Assembly: GCA_003255025.1 (NCBI GenBank)
Contig: QANY01013145.1
Coordinates: 594,719-658,718, forward strand
DNA length: 64,000 bases
Source: Datisca glomerata
Lineage: Eukaryota; Streptophyta; Magnoliopsida; Cucurbitales; Datiscaceae
Reading direction: 5' to 3'
Made by a program: the position numbers and the translations under genes. Position 1 is the first letter of the stretch, and each line of letters opens with the position of its first letter. Of the stretch, positions 1 to 12,879 are shown one piece after another. Below the pieces are notes generated by a model. That model saw only the letters and a program-made list of their open reading frames with translations. It ran no database searches and was not told where the DNA came from.

Positions 1-229
1 CAAAGACTTAAGCTCCTTCCATAGAACTATGGCCCCGTTTTGATTTACTACTAATTCACCGATAGAGCTTTTCATGTTTCCTTTCTTTTCCTCCGCTTTG
101 TATTTTTTATTTCCTATTTCACCATTTCTCCTTTTCAATTTCCTTTTTCCTCTCTTAACTTTTTCTTTCCTTTGCTCGCTTCTTTTTCCTTTACTCTTGG
201 TCTTCTCATTCTAAAATGTTGAAACCACG

Positions 230-640
230 GCCTTCCTTTACTTAGTTTTTCTTTACTGAGCTTTTCTTTTCTCAACTTTTCTTTTCTCATCTTTTCTCTA
301 CTCAGCTCAGTCTTTCTTTTCTCAGCTTTTCTCTTCTCGGCCTTTCTCTACTCAGCTCAGCCTTTCTTTTCTTATCTTTTCTTTTCTCGGCTTTTCTGTG
401 CTCAGTTCAGCCTTTCTTTTCTCAACTTTTCTTTTCTCGGCTTTTCTTTGCTCAACTCAGCCTTTCTTTTCTCATCTTTTCTTTTCTCGACTTTTCTTTG
501 CTCAACTCAACCTTTATTTCTCAGCTTTTCTTTTCTCGGCTTTTCTTTACTCAGCTCAGCCTTTTTTTTCTCAACTTTTCTTTTCTTGGGGTTTCTTTGC
601 TCAGCTCAGCCTTTCTTTTCTCAGCTTTGAAGTTCTTTCC
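230..640. repeat. CT-rich minisatellite, about 50-bp unit
   Basis: About eight imperfect copies of a roughly 50-bp unit built from CTCAGC, CTTTTCTTTTCT and CTCGGCTTTTCT blocks. Because 50 is not a multiple of three, the same Ser/Phe/Leu-rich translation appears in several frames. I read this as a by-product of the repeat and not as protein coding. Confidence 0.85.
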
Positions 641-815
641 TCAACTACTTTTCTATTCTGAAGTTTTTCCTCAACTTCTTTTCTATTATGAAGTTTTTCG
701 TTAACTTCTTTTCTTTTCCGAAGTTTTTCCTCAACTTCTTTTCTGTTTTGAAGTTTTTCCTCAACTTCTTTTTTGTTCTAAAGTTTTTCCTCAACTTCTT
801 TTCTTTTCTGTTCTG
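625..815. repeat. 30-bp minisatellite (GAAGTTTTTCCTCAACTTCT)
   Basis: A 30-bp unit beginning GAAGTTTTTCCTCAACTTCT recurs near 660, 690, 720, 750 and 780 with few substitutions. It directly follows the 50-bp array. No coding potential seen. Confidence 0.85.
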
Positions 816-899
816 AAGACAACTCTTTTTCCGTTCTCCAGACTTTTCTTTTTCTGTTCTTCATACTTCCCCATTCTGAAGTCTAAGGATGTTTCCTTT

Positions 900-1145
900 T
901 CTATTCTTTCAGGCTTTCCAATTCTGAACGACGTATGTAGACACTTTCAAGAACTTAGGCTCCTTTAGTGGAACCATAGCCCCGTTTTAATTTTATTTTG
1001 AGAACGGCGACCGTAGACATTCCAAAGGACTTAGGCTCCTTTCGTGAAACCATGGCCCTGTTTTGATTTCCTTATGAGAATGGCGTATGTAGACGCTCCC
1101 AAGAACTTAGGCTCCTTCAGTGAAACCATGACCCTATTTTTTTCT
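900..1145. repeat. Minisatellite of about 80 bp, third block
   Basis: Three copies of a unit containing AACTTAGGCTCCTT, then a GAAACCATG-like block, then CCCCGTTTT and a run of T. A further copy lies at the left window edge (about 1-60), so the array probably extends beyond the window. In reverse complement the CCTAAGT core resembles the CCTAAGCCCTTGAGA units inside the Ty3 element near 60.4 kb, which hints that this block comes from a related element. Confidence 0.7.
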
Positions 1146-1525
1146 TCTAAGAGTAGGACTTATGAACTGCCCCTCCCAATGACTTACGCCCTTAGTTCCT
1201 TCTGAGAGTAGGACTTATGAATTACCCCTCCCAAGGACTTACGCCATTAGTTCATTCTGAGAGTAGGACTTATGAATTGCCCCTCCTAAAGACTCACGCC
1301 CTTAATTTTTTCTGAGAGTAAGACTTATGAATTGCCCTCCTAAGAACTCACACCCTTAGTTCCTTCTGAGAATAGGACTTATGAATTGTCCCTCCTAAGG
1401 ATCACGCCCTTCTGAGAGTAGAACTTATGAACTTCTCCTCCCAATGACTTATGCCGTTAGTTCCTTTAGAGAACATGACTTACGAACTGCCTGCTCTCAA
1501 GGACTCACGCCCTTAGTTTCCATTA
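1145..1525. repeat. Minisatellite of about 60 bp, fourth block
   Basis: About seven units carrying GAGAGTAGGACTTATGAATT, then CCCTCC and a GACTTACGCCCTTAGTTCC-like half. The last units are degraded. The block stops abruptly near 1,520, where ordinary AT-rich sequence begins. Confidence 0.8.
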
Positions 1526-3785
1526 TTGTTGAAGAAGAGAGAAAGTTGGCGCCAAGTATTTATCTTGTAAGCAGTCTGCACGTTATCATGCCATAAGTTT
1601 TGATCGAAAGTTCAAAATTGAATTCCATGAAATTCTTCAAGAAGTTGACGCATTTCATTTGTTTGTCATTTCTACTATTATAAATTAAACAATCATTTAT
1701 TACTAAAAAGCCAATTTGCTTTCACTTGTTTTCATGCCCGAGGTAAGATTATCTTCGTTTGTCAAAAAATTAATTATTTGATAAATATTAATTGTAGGTC
1801 TCATTTCTTGGAATTGTACCTGTGATCTTAGCTTGATTTGGTTTTGAGTTGTTGAAATTGTAGGTTGAATGGAAAATTTGGGTCATAGTTGTTATCGACC
1901 TATTGTACTATCTTTTCTACAAAAAATGTGACTGTTTCAACACCCATGACCTTTTTGACAAACTATGGGTGATGATGCCCTATGATAGGGGAAGGCGCGT
2001 TCACGTTTTTTATATGGTGAATGTAGGTAACCACTCACCATATAAATTATATTGGTGTTTTTTAGCTACATTGAAGGCTGTTAGTTAAGTTGTATGAATA
2101 TCGTCTTATACATTGGTATATGTCATGTTAAATTGTACATGTGATCTTAGCTTGATTTTGTTCAGAGTTCTGGGAATACAAGAGGCAAAACCTCTTCAAA
2201 TTTGTAAGTTGAAACAAATTGGTTACGTTGGTCAGTTGTATGGGCTGTAGTTCTCATTTGGTGTAGGGATGTATGAGTTATTTCATGTGTTATGTTGATT
2301 GTATTATTTTTAGCAAATTTTCTTTAACAAATTGGTGTTAAAAATATTTAATCTAAGTAAATTACTTGGAGCATAAGGATGGATGCTTGCTTGTTAGTGG
2401 TAGTTTATAAGGTGTGCCTAATTTCATATGCGTTGGATAAAAACCACAATTTCTTAAAGCACGAGAGAATTGTGTTAACGTTTGATTTTTTCTTAATCAG
2501 AATATTATTGACATTTCTCATGTCGTTTACATTTTTATTACGGAAATAAATATACTTTTATTTTCTCCACAAACGACTAACGTCTCATCCTGAATCTCAA
2601 GAGAAAAAGAAAATTAAAAAAAAAATTAACTTCGACTGGCATCAGATTAAATTTTATGTGAGGTAAGTGTATGCTCATTTTTGCCCTCAAGTGTGTTGTA
2701 GTATATTGATATGCAAACAAATACAAATAAATTAGACACGTTTGTAGTGAAAAATGTGATTAAACATTTTGTATCTTCCTGTCTATGTCTGTGTATATAA
2801 TAACATAATCATAGACACTTCAAGTGCTAGCCGTTTTATAAATTATTGACTCTAACTTTAGAGTTACTTTATTATTTAATTTTGTTGAGATTTTTAAATT
2901 TATAATTGAGGTTTTATGAATATAATCTCTTTTTACGGTCATTTTTTCATCTGATATTAAATATGAATTGTATTAAAGATGTGATTCATTATGAAGAGAC
3001 GGTAGGACCTTATTATTTACTATTTGTCTCAGCATACTGATATATAGTATGAAGTGATTGTCGGAAACCCTCCTCACACGATAGATTGCTCCTCCAATAG
3101 AGATTTTCATGTTGTGTAGCTCTCATTACATACGTGTTAGTTGTTTTTATTTATTTTGATTTTGTAAGATTTAAATTTTTATTGTGTATATTTGATAATA
3201 GTTGTTTTCATTTATTTAATATGGTACTATCAACAAAAGAAATATGTGTTGACGAGCAATAAGAGGCCATGGAAGCCATTTGTAGTCAACTATTGTCTGG
3301 TTGACGAACCTTATGGCAACATTGGCGGAGCTTCTAATTGACAGGGTCTTGCTAAGAGCGTCGTTTATATCATGGAGCAAATTCGAAGACCGCCTCTACC
3401 ATCCTTTTAAGGAACCTTGGGATATCCTCTGTTGGGAAGTAATGACTTGAGGAGATTGAGACTGCTTGCTCTTTATTGGAGTGTATTGACCAATAAAAAA
3501 GTTTTCAAGTATAGATATAAATAAATAATGACTGTATAATATAAATAAAATAAAAGTGATCCCTTTATAGGTTTTGTTATTGTACAATATGAGTAAATAT
3601 TATAAAATATATATTATTGTACATTTTTATGTAACTTGTTAAAAATTATGATGATAATCTATCTCAATTCTCATATCATGTGTTGTTGATAACATCAGAA
3701 CTTATTATTACAACTGAGCACGTGCCCGGTAGCTAGTCTATAATCTCTATATCTATATCTATCTATAATAAATGAGCATCCCTCA
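1526..3785. other. Gene-free AT-rich interval
   Basis: No reading frame longer than about 60 codons and no recognisable domain on either strand. There is a short CTATAT(CTATAT) microsatellite near 3,750. Just before it, GCACGTGCCCGGTAGCTAGT at about 3,719-3,738 resembles a Helitron 3' end (hairpin-like GC block then CTAG next to T), but no matching 5' end or coding region supports that. Confidence 0.6.
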
Positions 3786-3789
3786 CATT

Positions 3790-4192
3790 TTTTATGCCCA
3801 ATTTGTTCCTGTGATTTGCCTTTATTAATGTCTTGGGCGGTGTGTTAGTGTGTCATTTTGGGTTACTTTAGGGTTGTATTAGTCATTTAACATTGTAAAA
3901 TTGTTGACTTATTCTCAGCCTAGTTTGGTTTCATCTCAGCCTTGTGTTGTCTACCATATATAATCATTTTTATTCTTAGGTTTAGGGTTTTCTCCATCTA
4001 TCTACCTCTTCTCTTCTTCTGCGTCGAAGTTTTGTACTCTCTCTTCCTGCTTCTTCCTCTTTGTTCGTTGTTCCTCTTCTAGGTAATTTATGGTGCTTTT
4101 TTCTTTGTCTTAAACCTATATTCATCTTCTCACAGCATCAGAAAACCCTAGCTTCAGCCGTCCCTCTCCTCTCAAAATCTGCGGAACAGAAG
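3790..4192 (+). promoter_or_regulatory. Ribosomal-protein-type promoter and 5' UTR
   Basis: The stretch before the S26 start holds the elements typical of plant translation-apparatus genes: a telo-box AAACCCTAG at 4,143-4,151, a reverse telo-box TTAGGGTTT at 3,982-3,990, and site-II-like TGGGC/GCCCA cores at 3,834-3,838 and 3,796-3,800. A pyrimidine-rich 5' UTR (about 3,990-4,090) fits the TOP-like leaders of this gene class. The transcription start cannot be fixed from sequence alone. Confidence 0.6.
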
Positions 4193-5406
<1,214 letters not shown>

Positions 5407-7071
5407 AGAACCTGCTTAGTGCCCTCTTATATGCTATTCGTCTTTTCAACTCTCTGTTTGCATGTCTAGATTTTTGAACATTATGTAGGGGAATTTTGAT
5501 ATGTTCTGGTTCACTTTTGTCAGTACACCTGAATTTTTTTTATTGGCTGGTTAGTGCCCTCTTATTTTGTAGTTAACTTTAAGTTCTGTTACATTGATAC
5601 TCGTAGTGGCTTTTATTCTGAACTAGCAAGTTCTCTACGGTATTTTTTTAATCTCCGAAGCTGATTTCTCCTTACTAGTACATGCAAAAGAATTATTTTC
5701 TTTTACTGCTGCATGCAATTGCTTCGTGAATGTTAATGTGTACTTGGAGAATATATAAAGAGGTCTACTGCATGTATGATGGGGCATTTGGAAGGCTCAT
5801 AATGATTGCGTTTTTGAGGATGTAAAGCCTAATCCAGGAGCTGCTGTAGTCACCTGTCTATCACCATCTTGCTAGGGGTTGGATTTCTAGGAGTTCTGCC
5901 TGTGAGTTTTTAGCTGAAGGATTGACAAATTGCACTTCTCTAGCCCGGCAATTACAAGCTCTGCGCTCTTTTGGAGGGTATTTGATGTGCTCAGCAGAAA
6001 TTCTTGCTCAATGTTGTGATTGAATTCTGAGGCACCTTTTGAGACTTTGTAGTCAACTCGTCCTACTTAACTGATGAGTTTGTCGATCCCATTTATTTTT
6101 TAAGGTAATAAAGATCGACCCTAACACCAACAACGGTGAGGCTTCTTTCATAAGGTAGACAGGTCTATTCGGATTGTTCTTTCATTATGTTTGCCCATTT
6201 ATTCAAGAATAATCTTTTTATTAGGGATGATTTTATATATTTCTGCACATAGTGCGAAAAGACGAACCAATTATGACTTTTGTGACAAGCAAGCGCCTAG
6301 AAATATTCGTCATGGCCGGGGTTTTGGTGTTAGAAGTTATTTATGAAATAGCTCTGAATGCTGACTGGATTGAAATAGCTCCTAATGGAGAATTCAATTC
6401 CCCGCCTGATCGGCTGAAAATCTTAGTCATAAATGATTTGTTGAAATCTTTTTTTCTTTCTAAAAAATTGATTTGTGTTGTAAAATTCTTGGAACCAAGG
6501 TGCACAGATTGATATAAACATGACTGTAAGTTACCGTCACGGTCGTATATCAAATTTTTAAGCACTATATCAATTAGACAATATTTTCATAAAATTGGTA
6601 TCACGTTATAGAGGTTTAGGAGGAGCCGAAGATTGTGCAACCTTATAACTATAATAATTTTTTTTACATATACATTTATCATATGGAAGGTGAGTCTTGC
6701 ACCAGTGTTAAAATAAAACAATGCTAGGCAACATTTTTCTTTGGAGAAAATCACCGCACTACCATTGGGGGGAAAGTTAGCCAATTGTTTTTTTTTTTTG
6801 GGAAAAACATGAGTTGCTTTGTTTCTGTCAATGTCCCTGAAATTTGAGGTCTGATAACTTATGAACCAAATTACGAAAACAAGCGAGCAAAGCTGCCTTG
6901 AATAGAAGAGTTCGTTTACAATGGCAAGTGAATAAGGTTCACAAAATGAGCACCTTGCACTACAAAATACGATGCTTAATTTATTGTTCTCTCTCACTAT
7001 ATGGAATGCAAGTAACAGAGCAGTCGAAAATCCTACCCTGTTCTGGATGATGCAGCATAAGAAAGTTAACC
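5407..7071. other. Intergenic: S26 3' UTR and mostly non-coding sequence
   Basis: The first few hundred bases should be the S26 3' UTR. The rest has only short open frames. Apart from the possible retroelement scrap near 5,775 I see no gene. The alpha-galactosidase 3' UTR enters from the right. Confidence 0.6.
5772..5871 (+). pseudogene. Possible non-LTR retroelement (LINE) fragment
   Basis: One plus-strand frame reads GIWKAHNDCVFEDVKPNPGA, which resembles the W-x-x-W-K-x-R-N-x-x-x-F-x-x-x-x-P stretch between the RT and RNase H parts of plant LINEs. The frame runs into TAG codons about 30 codons later and no RT core is found nearby. At best this is a tiny relic, and chance similarity cannot be excluded. 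Confidence 0.3.
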
Positions 7072-10000
7072 TTAAATTTGAGAAAGTGTTACCGTCTGTG
7101 GAGTGAAGATGTACATATGACAGTCGTGTGAGTCAACTCGTACCCCAAATGAACCCACTGCATCGCCGGTCACTTCTTCGTGCTGCAACCCATTTACATT
7201 ATATATATCAGCTTAAATATAACTGGTGCTAGTCGATAAGTTATAACTCATTCATTCTTAATTACATCAGTCCTGCTATAAACTTAATTTTTAGTCAACA
7301 ATATGAACTATAAAGGGTTATACTATAACAATCAGTATTTATTTACCTGACACACACACTGTGTGTGTATGTGTATTTATTAAAGTGCCTTACCTGCCAC
7401 AGGTCTCTAATAGAGAAACTGGATCTAGATTCAAGCCCAAGTGTATCCCAGTCTACAGTGATAATTGTGGCAGCTGAACAGCGATTCCAGAGAGCCACAA
7501 CAATGCGGCTTCCAGACAAAGGACCTGCCCAAACCTGCAAGACAGCCACCCATTTGAACAAAATCAAAGCTTAAAAGACTGTATAAACGACCACATAAAA
7601 CTAATGGCTTCTGATTGACACAACAAACCATCCTTAAGCAGGTAGTAGACAATAGATGGGTTTAGCCGTTTAAGTCCACATGTATAGAAACTAATTGAGC
7701 TTCATATTTAAAAAATGCAAGGTGAAATTTTATAACTTTTTACTTTATTAAACCACAAATAGACGAGTTTGCGAGGTGTTGTTTTAATCAACTCTTGATT
7801 AAATCGGAGTTGAAAGACAGGATACTTTTTTACCAGGAAATTCTGTGAAAACTACAAGTCAGTGCATCATACCTGACGACAATTATCTGTTCCTGAAACT
7901 TGAACCTTTCTTCCCTGAATCCCTAGGGGATCTGCAAAGCAATAAACATATAAGTTACATAAATACATTGCTGATCCTTCTGATATAGAGTTACTTTTCA
8001 CTACTAATTTTGATTGGTAGGTAAGGATGTGCTCAGTTCATATGGTTCTAGGGCTTCAGATATTAATGCATTCATGTTCTCAGGAGTACAATTTACGAAA
8101 CACTTTTCACTTCTGAAGATTGTGACATGCTATTATAGCTATGATTAAACAAGTAAAAAAAATACTACAACTGCTAGAGTCAGAGAGAGTACCTTGGTTT
8201 ACTGCAATAACTTCTTTATTGCCAAGTATTTCAAATGTCTCGGCAGTCAAGTTTCTTACATCACAACCAATTAGAAGAGGGGCCTGCACATTTGAGCTCA
8301 CAGTAGTGAGCTTTAGAAAGACTAACAGATAAAATATAGAATATACGTCTTTTGCCCCCTCTGTCCGAAGTTTTATTCGCAAAGAGAAGAAATCCATAAT
8401 CACTATCCAAACGATATGACTGATTCGGAAGTATAGGGAAGGCTCAAAAAGAGGTGTTAACTAGCCTTTTATTTTACTGATAAGGTTTATACAGAAGACA
8501 TTAATCAGCCACACTATGTTTGAATTCTTGATACACTCATAACAAGAACTTAATCAGACTGCAGGACCGGGTATGGTCTATACGATTTTCCTGGCATTCA
8601 ACTCGATTATAATTAACAAGAAAAATAACCAAATACAAAGTAATCTTTTATTATAAGGGACCTTCATCAAAGCCCATATGCTAAAATGAGCACGATACTC
8701 CTGGTAAGTCATGCCTCCATTGCCAACTTCTAACATGTCAGGATCTGCAAAGAAATGATAAATAGGAATGACAATAATTAAATTCCAGCTAGAAGACTAA
8801 GGATGAGTTTAGGAGTTCTTTGTTTGAAAGTACTTAAAATGCATTAAAAACACTACTTTAAATCACATTTATTTTACAAATGTTGTTGTTTGAAACACAC
8901 TCAGATATTTTAAACACTTATACAAGAAGCACTTATCCAAGTGTTTCCTTAAATGATTTTAGTTATGAATAAATATACTTCACGATATGCTTGAGCGTTT
9001 CATACAAAGAAGAATATGAAATAACTTTTAACGGAAATGGTATTATTTCAACGTATTAACTGTTTCATTAATCAGTAGTCACTAGCACTCTCAAACACAC
9101 CATAACAACGGAAATTAATTAAAAATTGAAATTCCTACCATTCCATCCACCGGGTCCTGCATAAGCTGCCCACTTGTCATTAATATCCGCAATAGTTGTC
9201 ATACTTAAGACAAAGTAAAAAGAATCTCAGTCAGTAAGTGGAATTGAAAGGTTTTCCAAAACTTTTGGCAGTCACAGTTCTTTCTCATATCAAATCTTTT
9301 ATGTGAACCAAAATTTAAGGTCCAGAATCCCAACCTTGCCCATGTATCATTGATGTCATCTGTTGTACGCCAACTATTTCCAACCTTGCCAGCCCATAAG
9401 GCAGGGTCGTCAACTCCCCTGTTAACGTAGTCCACCAGGTATTAGTAAATCATTATCGAGAAGGTAGCAATGAGCTACCATGACAGTAAACAGGATAAGA
9501 GGATAACCATTCGCAAATTGAATAGAAGATCTTGTGTCCAGTTGCATTCAGAGCATCACGCATTGGCGGGTATCTGGAAATTTAAGTCTGAAGTTAGCGC
9601 CCAAGAACTATTCTGAAACTTAAGCAAACGTAGGATCAGGTGTAAACCGTTTTTCTGGCTTGATTCCAAGATTGAAACAGTTGTCATACTTCAAATAATC
9701 CAAATCCTGGAAATACAAACATAATATCTAATCATAAACAGATTAAAAGGTTGGAAAAACAGAAAATTGCATTGACAACGAGTATATTATTCTAAAACTT
9801 AGATTAAAATGTACTTAAGAAGTCACCTTAGACGTTTTACCATTCAATTCAAAAGATGCTTTAAGTAAGCCCATTTTATTTCATATACTTCATTTTTATG
9901 AAATTTGTTATGGTATGGGTTATCAGAAGCAACGGATTAGAACCAGGATATAATTATCATTACAAATAGCCTTACAGCAACTTGATTCCTTAAGACAGAA

Positions 10001-12188
10001 CTAACACTCCAATTGTCACATGAATCCAAGTAAAATACAGGAACAGCTTTTGAAAGGTTTATAATGCATAATTCCTTACTGGTGATAAAATATATGAAAT
10101 GATATCTGCCAGTATCAAATGGGATACATATGGTTAAGAGACTAACTGATATAACTATGAAGAACATGAGCAAACTAATTAGTAATCACTAACCCATGAA
10201 GCAAACAGCTCTGCATCATCATTTTCATAATGAAGTGATCCAGGTCGAACTTGACATGTGAAAACCCTAACAAATTTAGTCAAAGAGAATCGTGAACACC
10301 TATCGAAGAATCAAAATACAAACATAACACATGAAAACGAAAAGATAAACGTTATCTAGCTCAAGCTTTGAACGGAAAGCTAAATTGTCCTACCCAGCAT
10401 CAGAATAGATACCAATCTTCAGGCCTTTCCCATGTACATAATCAGCAAGAGCTTTAATTCCTGAAGGGAAAGTTTTTGGATCAGGAACCAATTGATTCTG
10501 TACAAGGAAACAAGCCGCATCAAGTAAATTAGTATGTATGATGACTTGGCAAATTACCATACCAACATTTCTCATGCAAAGAGTCTCTCCATAAAACCCT
10601 CATGCGTGTGCAGTGTCACTTTTTTGTGGGAGAACAAGTGTGGATATATATGTACACATGGTCGAATTGTAATGGCTCGCTTATAGACAATAACTAAATG
10701 TTCGATAGGAAAGAGTCCAGCAGTGAAACCAGGAATACTTCACATTAGCAGAAAATGGCAGCACAATTAATAGACTTTGAATAACGTAGCTTTTTGGTGA
10801 AAGAAAGTTTCTATCCTTTGGTGATAAGTATAAGGCAAAGACGGGTTCCCACAGAGACAAACAAATTTTCCACTTGTGACTCAAAAATAAACTTAAGGAG
10901 AAATGGGAATCAGCTGACCTTTGAATTCCGTATTACAGACCAGCAATCATCTGCATTTAAACTTGCATAAGATTCTAAATAGAACATAAATGTACACCCA
11001 AAGGAACTACTTGAAGCCATGCTAATGTTTTACCTATATTGACATACACGTAACCTAAACCAGCCAACCCCGTTGAGACTAGTGCATCAGCTGCAAATGA
11101 AAACTAGAGATATCAACATTCTGATGATTTGTCAAAGAAAACGCTCTTTAAGCAATTAGAAAAAATAAATGAATCGCAACTTAGAATACCCAAATTTACA
11201 AAAAGTTTCAATTTACTAAGGATAGATTCTAAATGGACTCTTTTCCTCATTATACTTCTTGCTAACATAAATTATTTCAAGTAACAGAAGGGTAACATAA
11301 TATACTTATTGCTATCTTCCACTTAATCTTAGTCTGTTGATTTCGCTTTAAATTAGTTGTTTTCTCTATCTAAAATATCTAATCTCTGTGGGATTGCAAA
11401 AAGCTGACACGAAATAAAAATGCAGCAGATTTCTATTCTCCCTCTGCAAACCCAACAAAAGAGAATACCTGTTTCCTTGATGACTGTTTCATTGATATCG
11501 CAAGCAAAGAAATTCCAGCTATTCCATCTGCCACCAGATTAATAAATTAGAAATACGCGTTATAACCTTTGAGCTTTACCAAACATAATTGGATGAACAA
11601 ATTTTCATAAAGTTTAATCGAAACTTGTGAGACAAAGCATCTATGCAAACAAATCCAATTCCTCCCTAACAATAACGTAAACTATAAAATTGACCATACC
11701 AAATAGCTTAAAAGCTTTTGGAAATAGCAGTAAATTAACAATCCCAACTAGAAAACTACTGGACACGTGCGAAATCAACACTTAATTGTCATCATACAAT
11801 GATAATTGCATTTGAGTCATAAAAGATTTCTACAACCCCAACTGAAATTAACAGAAAAGAGAATAAGAATCTACTCTTATTGTTCTCTAGCTACAAAAAT
11901 CAGGCCTCTGAGATATTTCTAACCTTATGACAATAAAATAAATTCTAGAAACGGATGAGAGAGATAGAGAAAAAGGGGGTACCCCATCTGAGGAGTATGC
12001 GCCAAACCGTTTTCGATTTGCAGCATACCATACTTGGAAGCATCAAAAATTCGGTTGAAGGACGATTTGAAAATGGGTCTATCAAAGTTGCGCAAGAGAT
12101 TCACTCCTCTCCCAGCTAATACCACCGACATCACCGATAGTGAGAGAATCAGCCAAAAGAAAGGCACAATGTTCTTCCTCTTCGCCAT
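7072..12188 (-). CDS. Alpha-galactosidase (GH27, melibiase), 15 exons, intact
   Basis: Hydrolyses terminal alpha-1,6-galactose from raffinose-family sugars, galactolipids or galactomannans, in the apoplast or vacuole. Minus-strand exons: 12188-11983, 11527-11469, 11090-11034, 10950-10919, 10497-10394, 10266-10194, 9706-9648, 9573-9508, 9418-9335, 9203-9139, 8744-8662, 8283-8193, 7931-7873, 7534-7394, 7182-7072. Every intron is GT-AG, all phases close, and the product is 429 residues, the usual length for plant GH27. A signal peptide occupies about residues 1-26 (basic MAKRKN, then a hydrophobic stretch to VVLAG). The barrel starts at [20 protein letters not shown] binds substrate. The nucleophile is D185 in YLKYDN and the acid/base is D240 in [10 protein letters not shown], 55 residues apart as in rice alpha-galactosidase. 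GPGGWNDPDML and LLIGCDVRN follow, then a C-terminal beta domain. [12 protein letters not shown] has DL where the family usually has GV. Which paralogue it is cannot be told. Confidence 0.95.
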
Positions 12189-12280
12189 AGGTGACCAAAT
12201 GGTCTATGTTTCTTCAAAATTCTGGAAATTAGTGTTGTAAGAAAGATTGTGATTCGTAACATCATATTTGGATAAAGTTA

Positions 12281-12290
12281 TTTATATACA
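12281..12290 (-). promoter_or_regulatory. TATA box of the alpha-galactosidase gene
   Basis: TGTATATAAA on the minus strand, about 95 bases before the ATG, at a normal distance for a plant core promoter with a short 5' UTR. Confidence 0.6.
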
Positions 12291-12299
12291 CAGACACAT

Positions 12300-12879
12300 C
12301 GATTAATCAGTGTATTATTGATCTTATCTTGGTTTACAAAATTCCTTCTAATGTTTATTGTAATTAGAGTCTTGCCACCTGTTCAGATATACAGTTGTTG
12401 TGTTGTCTATTTTTTTTCTGTGCGGTTACTTGGGGGATTGTCTAACCGAAATTGTCTACTGTTTGGAGTGTTGCTAACTACTAGGGCTACGAGAAACGGG
12501 GACAGTCTCGGAGCCCATAAAGACTGCACAACCCATAACTGCTGATCCTTACCTCAAAAGGGATTGGTTCAAGATTCTGAAAAGCAAAATTACATTTTAC
12601 GAGAAATCAATGAATATGGGGATACTATTCATAAGGGCGGCTTGCTGCCACAATCCTACCACAGTACCGTGGAGGATGATCTAAGCGTGGATCATATTTA
12701 AGTACCGGTGGATCAGGTGTAGGATAAATAAAAATTAGACTAATGATATAGTTTTATAAATTATTTTATCCAAGTGCATAATTTAGCAAAAAACCGGTGG
12801 ACGAACAAGATGAGGGTGAAGGGTTTTCTTCTTTTCTAGGAGAAGGAAGCGCGAGGGAACTCGGGAGAGCTTAGGGAGT
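12300..12879. other. Intergenic with one stray terminal-repeat copy
   Basis: No gene seen. At about 12,727-12,796 there is a third copy of the terminal repeat of the neighbouring element: AAAAATTAGACTAATG, a TATAGTTTTATAAA stretch, then AAAAAACC. It is probably the end of a separate degraded relative. Confidence 0.6.

Noticed and set aside
398..704. Three overlapping open frames with Ser/Phe/Leu-rich proteins
   Set aside because: They are the same CT-rich minisatellite read in three phases. There is no start context and no domain.
3719..3780. Helitron-like end
   Set aside because: The CTAG next to T and the GC-rich palindrome are suggestive, but there is no 5' TC end, no Rep/helicase and no second copy to define the element.
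6252..6997. Small open frames on both strands (86, 74 and 136 codons) between the two host genes
   Set aside because: No similarity I recognise, overlapping opposite-strand frames, and no splice or promoter context. Most likely chance frames in AT-rich DNA.
7352..7369. ACACACACTGTGTGTGT dyad in an alpha-galactosidase intron
   Set aside because: A plain CA/TG microsatellite junction. No sign of a regulatory role.
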